Positions 11,568 to 22,408 of a stretch of 64,000 nt of DNA are shown piece after piece. The translations under genes were made by a program, and so were the position numbers. Under the pieces are notes generated by a model that was given only the letters and a program-made list of their open reading frames with translations, made no database searches and was not told where the DNA came from. This DNA comes from Brachyhypopomus gauderio. Its lineage: Eukaryota; Chordata; Actinopteri; Gymnotiformes; Hypopomidae. The stretch covers positions 41,078,700 through 41,142,699 of the forward strand of contig NC_135213.1 in NCBI RefSeq assembly GCF_052324685.1, in the 5' to 3' direction. Each line of letters opens with the position of its first letter. Positions within the stretch are counted from its first letter, which is position 1.

Positions 11568-14500
11568 CTAACTGCACAGATGGGTTAAAAGCGGAGGACA
11601 AATTTTGATTGCGGTGTAAAAAACAAATCACAATTGACAAAATATGGCACATTAAAAATTTTAAAACTCTTAGGGCGTACTCACACTAGGCTCTGTGATC
11701 CGGGCCCGGGCACGGTTGCCTGCCGAAGCACGGTTCGTTTGGCTAGTGTGAGCGCTCCAACCGTGCTCGGGCCCGCTTGAAGAGGTGGGCCAGGGCACGA
11801 TTCATGTGGACTCGGGCACGGTTCGCTTCTAGTGTGAGCGCTATCCGTGCCCGGGCCCGCTTGGTGCCTCGTCTGATTGGTTCATTTAGCTGGAACTCAA
11901 ACATGACGTCAGTGATGCGATGCTCACGTTAAACAGTCATAGCGGCAAAGCGATTAGCAGACAATCGTGTTAAATTATCGATAAATCTGTGCTTGCACCG
12001 TGTTTCTGCACTCCCAAAACGACTCCAAAAATACAATAAAAAGAGAATCGTGAACTCCATAGTGTTGTGCGAGCGCGCTTTTTTTCCAAATAAAGCGGCG
12101 TTGTGATGACGTAAGCGTGCTCGGGCCGGGTTGCTGAAGCGAGTGTGAGTGCAGGCCAGAGGGGGAGTGGGGAGGGGGGATAACCGGGCCCCAGCACGGA
12201 ACCAGCAAACCGTGCCTAGTGTGAGTACACCCTTACTTGCTCAGGTAAGCGCTAACGCTACTGATGGCATCTAAATCAGACCTGGGCATTGTACGGCCCG
12301 CGGGCCACATTCGGGCCTCTGATCTCTGACAGGCCCGCATGAGATTGTTGATAAATTAGAAGTCAAAAGTAAATGTGTGACTACAACACCTATTACAGTG
12401 TGATAAGTGCATGAAATAAAGCATCACTGCTTTTATTTTGAAGGCAGCTGTTTTGTTTTTGTTTTAAAATTTGTTTCTCTCCAGCCAGTTCGCTCATGTA
12501 CCTTTACTCATGTGTGTCTGTGAATGTGACCGCTTTCAAGAAATGAGCTCTTAGCTCTTAAATATGTCAGCCAATGTTAAAAAAGAAAGACGAGGCATGG
12601 ACTTCTAAATATTTATTTACTTATGCCAAATGTAAAGCTGTGTGCTTAGTTTGCGGAGAAAAGTTACCTGTGTTCAAACACGCAGAGAAATAAAAGAGCT
12701 TGACTGACGCAGAGCAGCACGGACATCTGGAGATTTGCTGGCAAAATTGCAAAGGCAGAAAGGATTTTTTTACAGAGCTGCGCTCATCCAGGGAGTTAAC
12801 CCTAACCCTAACCAGTCAGGACCAGCTTTGTAATTGTGACGGGCGGGGGAAGTGCAAAAATAAGGAAAGTATTCATGCCAGTGTCAGGAATAAGGGAGAT
12901 TTAATAGAATAAACTGCACCTTGTGGCCAGCCCAAGGTACATTGGTGTAATAATCATTGTGTCTAATCAGCATCTTGATATGCCACACCTGTGACTGGTG
13001 GATGGTTTATCTCAGCAAAAGAGAAGTGTTCACTGACACAGATTAAGACCCAATTGTCTAAACAATATTTTAAGAGAGAAAGGACTTTTGTGCACATAGG
13101 AAAAGTCTTAGATCTATGAGGTCAGCTCACGAAAAATGGGAGCAAAACATGACTTCTAACCCTGTGACGCGGGCCTGTCAGAGATAGTCAGAGGGCTGTA
13201 CAATGCTCAGGTCTGCATTAAGTTCATAATAACAAAATCTAACCTGCAACTTAAGTAGTGACTGAGGTTGAAATAACACTGCACTATATCTGTCTTTGTG
13301 TTTGCTTTAGCCACCATTGGTCCTCCGTCTGTGGGTGTGTTGGGCTGTGGGAATTGTCTGAACATCACCATCTTACTACCCAAAGGTCAGGGGATCAAAA
13401 AGAACGACTCCGTTATTATCTACAATAATATCCGGTTTGATTTACACTGGAAGAAAGCACAGGATGAAAAGGTAAACACTGATAGAATGTAATGCTGCTT
13501 TCTGCAGTTCTGTATTTATTTAACGGTACTGGGGACCGATGTTTACATTTACATTTACATTTATGTCATTTAGCAGACGCTCTTATCCAGAGCAACTTAC
13601 AAAAGTGCTACGTAGTTGCTTGGAATCTCCAAGGTACAATAGATAGTCCTGAACACAAGGTACTCAAAGCTGGAAAAACCACTAGACAAAAGTCAAATGA
13701 TACCTAACAATTATACCTGAATATACACATCACCTTAGGAAAATGACAGTAAATAATTCCTATAACCCAATTATACACAATACCTGAGAAAAAGACAGTA
13801 AGCAATACCTGTAACAAACACCTGAGGAAAGAGACGATAAAGCACAGTAGACGAAGCATAATTATGCAAAGTGCACTTGAAAGAGGTGGGTCTTCAGTCG
13901 GCGTCTGAAGACAGCAAGTGACTCCGATGTTCGGACACACAAGGGAAGTTCATTCCACCACCTTGGAGCCAGGACAGAGAAATGTTAATGTGTTAAGTGT
14001 TAAGTTAATGTGGCCCTTAAACTTGCATTCTCTTGAAAAATGTAAAGTCCTCAGGCAGGCATGATGACTGAAAATAATAATCTGTGCAGGGACTGTAAGG
14101 AAAATGTTCATGAAAGGTTTTATGGTTGCATTTGCCAAAACAAATGTTTTTATGTTAATTATTGAATAAATGAAACAAATACACAGTACTGTTGTAAGTT
14201 TAATCCCCCTGTAAAGAGGTGAAGGAGAATGTTGAGCCAACAGTATGCTACCGTATATTGTTGTTTTATTACTGATGGTACAGTAAACACACAAATACAA
14301 GCAAGAAGAACTTTGATTGTATAATTAGCATTTTTTCCTTTGCATTTCAGGTTTCTTATAACTCTTTTCCTGCTGCTATTATCCTTTGAATTTCAGTTTT
14401 TTATCCACGCAATTAAATGTTTGCAGTTCTTTATTTGCATACTGGTATACAGGAAGATTTTTAAGTGAATGCAGAATCAGTGCCGTCATTGTTTCATGTT

Positions 14501-17500
14501 TTTTTGTACTGTGTAATAGATCTATTGTTCAATTGGCTGGCCACTGTAAGCTACACACACATTGTAATTATACAGAGGATCTCAAATATCCTATGTCAAA
14601 TTAAATGGCACTGGTTAGATGTTGAAATAATTTACACCGTCTTGTGGAATTCTTTGTAACTCAGGATGTGCAGGTGATGTCACCGTTCCTGCCTAGTCCT
14701 AATCTGAATGCAACACATGCAGAATTTGTGTACGTGCTAAAAGATCTTCAGCCACAGCAGGAATATTGTGTGAAGGTACAACCAAAAATGACGGCGAACA
14801 ACAACACCCTGAGCTCTGGGTGGACCTGTGCTTTCACCAGCACCGTACAACCAAGGGGAGGTAAAGCTCTTCTATTATTTTATTAATTTATTAAATTATT
14901 AATAAATCTATCAATATACCGAAAAATATACCGAAAGCCATATATTTTTACTACAGGCTGTTACATCAGCACATTCATAAATGCAGGTTTCTGCAACACA
15001 GTTGACTGGAAACATTGTTCGGGATTGAGCTCCATTTCCGTGTCCATTGTTTAATTGCTTATGATGGTTGGATTCATCATTGGAAGGAAAGATTGAGTTG
15101 AAACCTTTTATAGATGTTAAATATGTAATATGTAATTTTGCATGTAGCTATAGTTAAGTTGCCATATTGCAACTAGTTAAGTGATCTGTGCAGTGAAAAC
15201 ACACTAGTGATCATTAGGAGGCTGTGGTACAAACACACACACACTAGTGATCACTAGGAGGCTGTGGTGCACACGTGCCCAGGGCGGTGTGCACATAACA
15301 CACCATGTTGCATACATAAAATATTAGCAATATTACCTGTTTGGGTAATTTGTCTATTTGGAGTTTAAATGAGTGTGTGAAAGAAGACGAAGCAGTTCTG
15401 CTGTTATTCAGATTCAGATATTTTAAGTAAATATTTCCTTTTCCAACAGTCAGTTGTACATATGTGGCTCAAGCAACACGAGTCTTATCGAGTTTAACAT
15501 TCACAGTTGCTTCAGCAAGGATATCAGTCCAGTAATCCAGTTGGATGAATAAAACTTTGTGTTGCGTGTGCTTCAGCAGTGAGAAATCCAGTCAAGTGTG
15601 TTTTGGACACACAGGCCTACTGAAATTTATTTATTTACCATTCCATTCCAAAGAAACATACTGAAATAACCATACTAAATTAACCCCGTCAAGGATCCTG
15701 TTTATTTAGATTTGTAGCTGGAGTAATTCTGTTACATGCTGTTTTCCATGTGGCAACATAAGACTATGACTGAGAATCACTAATACGTACATCATTTTTA
15801 CCATGTGCTGTGTGGTTTTGTTTAATTTCTCTTCCAGCATGGGCTTACCTGTTTAGCTGGTGTACTGTGTCTGTCCTGGTGGGAATTTGCGCCCTGTTCA
15901 CAATACCCAGTCTTGCATACACAGGAATGCTGTGCAAGTTAAAGGTGACACTCCCAAAAGCACTGGTAAGGCCACCTGCCTGAACATCACTGGTAACAAT
16001 GTATAAACTGGATAAAATCACTGGATAAATGTAACCTTGAACCTACCAAGACAGCTCTCCTTCCTTCTCCTGGCCTTGTATTTATTGTGAAAGAACTCTT
16101 CTCAATATGGTCAAGGTTGTACAAACTCCCGCTCTGCTTCTATGTAGATTACAAGCAGAGCAAACAAATAGTGTTTGCAGAATGAGAGTCTGGAGTCAAA
16201 TTGTTGAGGGCTATTAACTGAAAGGTCAGAGTATTTTTGTAGTTAGCCTTTAGTTTTACAAGACTTGTAAATCTATATTTTAATCTAAGACTTCTACATT
16301 TAAATCTAACCATGTCATCCATATGCAATGATATGATCAGACATAACCGTTTAACGTTACGTGAAAGTTAATAATGAATTACTAATGTTACCTTTACTAA
16401 TAATTGTCTATTTAGCTTCATGGCTTATGTTTGCATGGTTGGGATTAAATTTAAAATGCATTTTGGGATATGACACTGTCTGAAGTCTACTGCTCTCTAA
16501 AACTGTCCCTGATGGTCTAGTGGCTAGGATTCGGGAGCTCTCACCCCTGCCGCAGCCCGGGTTCGATCCTCGGTCAGGGAAAGCAGAGAACTTTTTTGCG
16601 GCAGTCATGGCCTGGTGTTAGGGAACTGGTCTTGTGACCGGAGGGTCGTGGGTTTGATTCCCAGACCTGAGGCCATGACTGAGGTGCCCTTGAGCAAGGC
16701 ACCAAACCCCAACTGCTCCCCGGGCGCCGGGCTAGGACTGCCCACCGCTCTGGGCATGTGTGATCCACAGACCCCTAGTAATCACTAGTGTGTGTGTTCT
16801 AATTGCACAGATGGGATGAAAGCGGGAGGACAAATTTCGATTGCGGTGAAAATCACAATTGACAAAATATGGCACATTTTTATTTATTTATTTATTTATT
16901 TTTTTCTTTGCCTTTGGAAAATCCAAGGGTGTGAGCGTCTGCTCGTAGCAACTTCTCCCACATCTCTGGAAAATCTGAATGTGTTTAAACATGGCAACAG
17001 GAGTTCCCACGAGGCCCAGTGGGGAGAGGAAGTGTGGGACAGACTTTCTGTTCTAGGACATTTAATGATGGTTTATGAAGAACCTTACGCTGCCCTAATG
17101 TAGGCTGACCCAACAGCCTCTTTTCCCCAGAATGTCCTTTCTTTAGTTTGTTATGCAGTGTCCATTTGTCTGTCTATAATATGCATGTGGCTAATTTGAC
17201 ATTAATCATTGTCCCTGTATTCACACCTCACTGCCTACACTCTGATTAAATTCATTTTTAGGCTTAAAGGTTTAATATATTAGACATGAAAGACAAATTT
17301 AACAGAATTACAGATGTCTTTTGTGTGGAAATGTGTATTAGACTAGATTCCAACATGTGGATTGCATATCTGTGTCACAGTAGGCCGGTCCCAGAGCTCA
17401 GGGGATGGCCAATCCTATACACTCCTCTACACGCACGCCTCCCCCTTCACAATCACTTGTTTATTGACACAACCCCTCAGGTTTATTGACACACCTCCTC

Positions 17501-18488
17501 AGGTTTATAGACACACCCCCTCAGGTTTATAGACACACCCCCTCAGGTTTATAGACACACCCCCTCTGATGATTCCACTCACATGTTGCTGTACTCTTTA
17601 AATACCCACAGGTCCTGCCGTCTGGTGCTGTGTATTCCTTGTGCCAGCATCTCGTCACCTCAGAACTCTATTCTCTAGTTTGCCGAGTAGTGATTGTTGT
17701 CCACCTACCTAACTATTTAGCATTAGCGCCTTAGCCTTTTATTTGCTGTGTATGTTTGTGTTGTGATGGACGTTAAAGATCACACAGCCCCGATTATTTG
17801 TGTTATTTGTGTTGTGATGGACGTGATCACACAGCCACGTTTATTTGTGTTATTTGTGTTGTGATGGACGTGATCACACATGTTACAATCTGCATTTTCA
17901 TATAAACCTGAAAAATGTCTGACGTTGATTTTTATTTAATCTGTGACCGTAATTAAACACACCTTTTATACATTTTTTAAAAAACATTTTATTTGTAAGG
18001 AACAGATAAATGGCAAGAAATGCCATTTTCTGGCCATAGGCTCTGAAGGCAATTGTTATTGGTCCTGTCAGTCTAATGAATACATGTGTGGTTATGTATA
18101 CATAATCCACTTTTATTGTTTGGAAACATTGCAAGAGGGCATCTTTATCAATATGGATCACCAAATCTTTCCTATTGCTTACATCTTCACAAGTATCAGT
18201 AGAAAAAAAGTATTAAAGTAAAGGACATAATGTTGGTGAGTGATGTCAGGTAGTCTTTGGATTTTGAGGAAACACAAGGTCAGATCACAGTTTAAAATGT
18301 ATGACACACAAAAACCATTTTCCATGCAAACACATTGTACTGTCTGTAGTTTTCCTTTGTATGATTCATGTAGTGTGTGGGAGGTATTGTACTAGGTACT
18401 CTAGCAATGAAGATGTTTCTCTCAGGGCTGCTGTATCTCTTTCTGATTGATTGTCTGCTACATTGATAGTCTCTCTCTCTGATTGCTA

Positions 18489-18558
<70 letters not shown>

Positions 18559-20339
18559 CTTCATCTCTTTCTGATTGTCTGCTATATCTCTTGGATTGCT
18601 CTGCCATTCTCTGTATTGAGTGTCTGCAGGTGTTTTCTTCTTGTGGCCTTTAAGTGTAATGTTAGGTAACATTTCCAGTTAGCCTGTCCTCCCCGTGGTC
18701 CCGCTGTCTGCCCTGGCTGGATCCAGTTGCTCCTCCTCAGGGTGTTGAAGCACCAGTGTACATGTTAAAACAGCAGAATTATGTGGAGATGAACATATTC
18801 TCAGAATGAAATCTTGTTTTCCGCATGAGCATTTGCCTGTCATCAGAACAAATAGAGTCCAACCAGTATTAGTGGACCATGTAAGGACAAAAGCAGCAAT
18901 AGAAGATCAAATGTAATGGAAGATGTTCACAGTAGGACATGAACAGGGAACTGAGATGCAGATATTTGTTGCATCATAGAATTTTCCATCAACAGAAAAC
19001 AAGACTATTAAACTGGTGTAATAAGATGTGTTTAAAGGATGGATTTACACAGGATTCTCCTTGTAGGAAATTTTGTTGTATTGAAACTTTCCCTAAAGAA
19101 AACAGAATTACAGTTCTTGATCTAACTCTGCCGTTCATTAGACAGATCTTCCTCGGGCCAATTACGCTTCCCTGGAGGTGGTGAGTTTCTCAGTAGCCGA
19201 GTATGACTGCAGTGTACGGATGAACAAATCGAAATTTCTCCTTCAGCCTGTAGAGGGCGACACACGGCAGAGTGACAAGGACAGTCAGGTTTGTGTTGAG
19301 TCTCATTATACTATATCCTTAACAACACCATTTTACTGTTGGCTTTACAATATCAAGGTTTTCTGTAACCTCCTGCTCTCCCTCTCTCTTCTTGTATCAG
19401 GGGGATGAGGATGAGGAGGATGAAGACAACAACATGGAGAATCACTGTTGCTACATGGAGAGAGTAACAGATATGAGAGATTCATGCAACATAAATAATG
19501 TGCAGAGCTCTGTAAGCACTACCATCTTCCCCTCTGAGCCTGCAAAGACGTCAGGGGGGTATAATCTTGAGAGAGTCCATCAACCTCAGCTTCAGGCACT
19601 CAAAAAGGACAAACGGATGTCCTTACCTAATTCAGAGGGACAAGACAAAGAGATGTCTTTACCTAATTCAGAGGGACAAGACAAAGAGATGTCTTTACCT
19701 AATTCAGAGGGACAAGACAAAGAGATGTCTTTACCTAATTCAGAGGGACAAGACAAAGAGATGTCTTTACCTAATTCAGAGGGACAAGACAAAGAGATGT
19801 CTTTACCTAATTCAGAGGGACAAGACAAAGAGATGTCTTTACCTAATTCAGAGGGACAAGACAAAGAGATGTCTTTACCTAATTCAGAGGGACAAGACAA
19901 AGAGATGTCTTTACCTAATTCAGAGGGACAAGAACCAAAGCCACCCAAAATGAAAGAATCAGAAAAAGAAAGAATGAAAGAGGAGACAGAAAGACATGGT
20001 TTAAGGAACATCAACCTGTTGTCAGTGACTCTGACATCTTTGCAGGTAGGGCCAAATATGAGTGAAGACACAGAGATTTGTAAGCCTCTGTTACCTGTTG
20101 TGTTAGGAGACGCACATGGCGATGCCCCCTCCCTGTCAAACCCCCCGTCAAGAAAACCTCCGTTATCAGCACTTCAGACACCGGCCGACGTGGACACACT
20201 GACAGGACAAAAAGAATTCATTGTTTATTCAAAGGCGAGGTTAGATGGCTTAGACCAAGCAGATGAGAATGAAAGATGCCTGCAGGATGACAGCTCGTCG
20301 GAGGAAGACGAGAACTCCTCGGGCTACATTGGACGATGA
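7146..20339 (+). CDS. Receptor gene A: IFNAR2-like CRFB1/2/3-group receptor, 8 coding exons, 623 aa
   Basis: Exons are 7146-7194, 8649-8769, 10631-10809, 13311-13471, 14665-14860, 15838-15965, 19142-19288 and 19401-20339; phases are 1,2,1,0,1,0,0 with GT-AG borders. Residues 1-17 (MKILFLLLIYSFIDLHG) are the signal peptide. Two fibronectin-III domains follow: D1 has LRWSPG, and D2 has GPPSVGVLGCGNC and the pair EYCVKV/GWTCAF. The transmembrane helix spans about 223-248. The juxtamembrane box LPKAL matches the JAK-binding position in human IFNAR2. The tail carries nine 12-residue repeats (EGQDKEMSLPNS) and acidic clusters, and ends SSSEEDENSSGYIGR, like the GDGYIMR end of human IFNAR2. The product should be a type I interferon receptor chain at the plasma membrane. 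D1 lacks the usual cysteine pair seen in B-D. An alternative donor after LPRANYASLE (GAG|gtggtg) would shorten exon 7 in frame. Assignment to CRFB1, 2 or 3 is not settled. Confidence 0.85.
7333..8388. repeat. Intronic minisatellite, 30-bp unit switching to 33 bp
   Basis: About 24 copies of a 30-bp unit (core cagcacctgctctatctgtt) run to about 8050. About ten copies of a 33-bp version with an extra gtc triplet (gtcgtcggcacctgctctac) follow. The array lies in intron 1 of receptor gene A. Because the unit lengths are multiples of three, long open frames occur on both strands, but nothing suggests coding. Confidence 0.95.
8770..10630. other. Gene A intron 2
   Basis: AT-rich. Around 10375-10530 a stretch containing agcagctgcattttgaatca resembles the antisense of LINE RT C-terminal coding seen elsewhere in fish, probably an old minus-strand LINE relic. 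The segment at 9060-9475 looks repeat-like but was not classified. Confidence 0.35.
11345..11658 (+). mobile_element. tRNA-derived SINE, copy 1
   Basis: Starts ggggcagtaatggcctggtg, carrying an A-box-like motif (tggcctggtggtaggg) and a perfect B box (gggttcgattccc). The conserved body gcccc/tttgagcaaggcacc is followed by a (GT)n tract and the 3' part ending caattgacaaaatatggcac. Other copies are at 16599, 20873, 24930 (different tail) and 50521 (minus). The body resembles fish V-SINE-type elements. Confidence 0.85.
11673..12232. mobile_element. MITE family copy 1 with TTA target duplication
   Basis: Ends gggcgtactcacactaggc and cctagtgtgagtacaccc are inverted repeats, and the flanks carry TTA at 11670-11672 and 12233-12235. 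A 3-bp TTA duplication suggests PIF/Harbinger. The interior is GC-rich and internally palindromic (repeated gcacggtt/aaccgtgc). Related copies are at 54080-54551 and 57368-57923 (opposite orientation). ORFs inside it are not coding. Confidence 0.8.
12277..13215 (+). mobile_element. Degenerate hAT-like element with BED zinc-finger relic
   Basis: The ends cagacctgggcattgtac and gtacaatgctcaggtctg form imperfect inverted repeats. In the interior near 12610-12770 a broken reading frame recalls the CxxC...KLPVFKHAE...DLLAKLQRQ pattern of BED-finger hAT (ZBED-like) transposases, with stops and frameshifts. No matching 8-bp target duplication was found, consistent with age. It lies in gene A intron 3. 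Confidence 0.6.
13541..13980 (-). mobile_element. L2-type LINE 3' end, truncated
   Basis: The reverse complement matches the 3' end of the plus-strand copy at 56400-57248: the ACTTCCCTTGTGTGTCCGAAC coding end, repeated cctcagg...tgtgtata segments, and the tail with gtctgctaaatg followed by repeated catttaca on the plus strand. It is severely 5'-truncated and lies in gene A intron 4. Confidence 0.8.
15190..15300 (-). mobile_element. SINE 3' fragment
   Basis: Two partial antisense copies of the SINE body (cactagtgatcactaggagg, gctgtggtgcacacgtgccc) lie head to tail in gene A intron 5. Confidence 0.6.
16506..16580 (+). tRNA. tRNA-Glu(CTC)-like gene, probably degenerate
   Basis: 75 nt. A perfect 7-bp acceptor stem (TCCCTGA...TCAGGGA), an A box (tggtctagtggctagga), a B box (gggttcgatcc) and a loop CTCTCAC with anticodon CTC are present. 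A run of six T at 16591-16596 could terminate Pol III. The anticodon arm is three bases longer than a usual tRNA-Glu and pairs poorly (GGGAG against CCCTG), so this is probably a pseudogene or SINE-head-like copy. It lies in gene A intron 6 just before a SINE. Confidence 0.55.
16599..16911 (+). mobile_element. tRNA-derived SINE, copy 2
   Basis: Same family as 11345-11658: gcagtcatggcctggtgtta, B box gggtttgattccc (one change), body, and caattgacaaaatatggcac followed by a (TTTA)n tail. It starts 19 bp after the tRNA-Glu-like sequence. Confidence 0.8.
17460..17900. repeat. Two short tandem arrays in gene A intron 6
   Basis: At 17460-17565 a unit of about 22 bp (caggtttatagacacacccc) repeats five times. 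At 17755-17880 a unit of about 45 bp (gtgttgtgatggacg plus gatcacaca) repeats three times. Between them tttaaatacccacaggtcct resembles 1920-1960, suggesting remnants of one dispersed element. Confidence 0.7.
18490..18553. repeat. (CT)n microsatellite
   Basis: About 32 uninterrupted CT units in gene A intron 6. Confidence 0.97.
19606..19931 (+). repeat. Coding minisatellite, 36-bp unit, nine copies, in the gene A tail
   Basis: Eight nearly identical 36-bp units, each encoding DKEMSLPNSEGQ, follow one variant unit (DKRMSLPNSEGQ). The frame is kept throughout and the stop lies about 400 bp further on. The near identity of units implies recent expansion, so length polymorphism is likely. Confidence 0.95.
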
Positions 20340-20738
20340 AGCGTTGTTTTATTTCACGTGTAATATTCATTATGACACGTCCTGGTCATATTTGGGAATG
20401 TTTACATACACATTCTTGTTGAAGAAGGACATAATCCACAATGGATTGTTATATGTTTAGCTCTTTTTCTACCAATGCCAATACAATTATACAATTTCTG
20501 AATTTCTCATTTTATCAAACCTTAATGCACAAAACATAAAGCTACATACACAAAATGCAAAAACATCACAAACCTCTTGAATAAGTATGCTACATGGTGT
20601 GTTGAGGACAGTAGTGCTTTAGGGACCAAGAGATGCACGGTAATGAACATTCTGACTAATAGCTGCACAAACTGTGATGTTGCCATGTTGTTCACACTGA
20701 GGTCATGCATCCACACTGAGGCCATGTGTCCGTAGACT

Positions 20739-21830
20739 ACACTCACCGGACACTTTAGACAGCTTTTGCCTTCAGAACTGCCTTAATCCTTCATGGCAGA
20801 TCCAACAAGGTACTGGAAACATTCCTCAGAGAGTCTGGTCCATATTGACATGATAGCATCATGCAGTTTTGGGGCAGTCATGGCCTGGCGGTTAGGGAAC
20901 TGGTCTTGTGACCGGAGGGTTGTGGGTTCGATTCCCAGACAGGCCATGACTGAGGTGCCCTTGAGCAAGGCACCTAACCCAAACTGCTCCCCGGGCGCCG
21001 GGCTAGGGCTGCCCACCGCTCTGGGCACATGTGATCCACAGCCCCCTAGTAATCACTAGTGTGTGTGTGTGTATGTGTGTGTGTGTTCTGACTGTACAGA
21101 TGGGTTAAAAGCGGAGGACAAATTTCGATTGGGGTGTAAAAATCACAATTGACAAAAAAAATCACAATTTTTTAGTTGCTGCAGATTTGTCAGCTGCACA
21201 TCCGTGCAACTGCTGTACGGTCACGAAATCAATGTACGACCTGAAAGAATCGTCTGTCTATGTCTGTGTATTGTATTTGTATTTATGCATTTTTTTTTTT
21301 TTTTTTGGACACAGATGTGTGTATGTTATGCTGTACCGGAAGCAAATTCCACCAACTTGTTGTGTGGTCATTAATAATAAATGAATGAATGAATGATGTG
21401 AATCTCCCGTTCCACCACATCCCAAAGGTGCTCTATTGGACTGAGATCTGGTGACTGTGGAGGCCATTAGAGTGCAGTGAACTCATTGTCGGGTTCAAGA
21501 AACCAATCTGAGATGATTCGCGCTTTGACATGACACGCTATCCTGCTGGAAGTAGCCATCAGTAGATGGGTACACTGTGGTCATAAAGGGATGAACATGG
21601 TCTACAACAATACTCAGGTAGGCTGTGGTGTTGACACGATGCTCAATTGGTACTAATGGTCCCAAAGTGTGCCAGGAAAAGCAACCTCGGGAGGACCAAG
21701 ACTCAAAAGGGAACGTCCTCCATTGGGGCGGCCCGCTAGCAGAAGCCCGCTTTTGTAGTTTCCTGTTCTTAGCTGACAGGAGTGGCACCTGGTGTGGTCT
21801 TCTGCTGATGTAGTTCTGTTATGTCTTTGC
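20739..21830. repeat. Decayed teleost DNA-transposon repeat with SINE inside
   Basis: It begins with tacactcaccggacacttta and later contains tcccgttccaccacatccca, ggtgctctattggactgaga and gtttcctgttcttagctgac. From memory these are characteristic of a very common fish DNA repeat with ends like cactcaccggccactttat. Large internal parts are missing and a SINE (20873-21172) interrupts it. Confidence 0.6.
20873..21172 (+). mobile_element. tRNA-derived SINE, copy 3
   Basis: Same family as 11345-11658: gcagtcatggcctggcggtt, B box gggttcgattccc, (GT)n tract, end aaaatcacaattgac. It lies between genes A and B. Confidence 0.85.
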
Positions 21831-22408
21831 ACTGTTGTAAGTATAGTTTACAACAGTTTACATAGAGCATTACCCTAGAGCACATAGCCCAAGAAGCTTT
21901 GAGGTAAAGTTCCACTGACCCCTGTCTCACCACCAATCACCACCTGTCTCACCACTATGAAACACCAATCACAGCAATTTAATCTTTATTAAAGGGTAAA
22001 CAACACGCAGCCACCACATAAACATGAGGGAGACCAGTCCAACAAAACAGGTCTGTCGCTGCAGCACCCGGTGGGTTGTGATGGTGTTGTCCTATTCTGT
22101 GCTGCTCCAGTAGGGGGCAGTAATCCCCGCGGTGCTGATCTGCCATGTGAATCCAACACTCACGAAGCACTTCTGACCACTTCCTATTTCGCAAGCTTTT
22201 CCCGTAACTGTGGAGTCGCTTCGCTGTAGCTCTCGGCTGACATGGTGGACCTGCATTATGCTTAACGTTTACTTTACATTAGACCACTCAATGCGTCGTG
22301 CTAACCAGCACGTTAAATCAGGATTGGCGCTGAGTCCGTAAAAATGCAAATACAGCCGTAGGTGGTGGTGGCGGACGCGCTGTGCCACAGCGCCCCCGTG
22401 TGTCTGAT
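21831..22408. other. Intergenic region and putative promoter of receptor gene B
   Basis: The 200 bp before the gene B start are locally CpG-richer than their surroundings (around 22200-22400). A cacttcct ETS-like core lies near 22176. No TATA box or ISRE was found. Confidence 0.35.

Noticed and set aside
11970..12208. ORFs inside the MITE family (also in the 54144-54650 and 57245-57674 copies)
   Set aside because: They occur in the non-coding body of all three MITE copies and show no protein features.
12795..12815. Telomere-like (taaccc)n stretch
   Set aside because: Only three units inside a degenerate hAT element; no evidence of an interstitial telomere array.
19567..20071. Alternative-frame ORFs over the coding minisatellite (plus and minus)
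   Set aside because: Shadows of the 36-bp repeat; the frame continuous with exon 7 and ending SGYIGR is the real one.
22382..22408. Upstream in-frame ATG as the start of gene B
   Set aside because: It would place a charged stretch (MPQRPRVSD) before the hydrophobic signal core; the ATG at 22409 gives a normal signal peptide, although the upstream start cannot be excluded.
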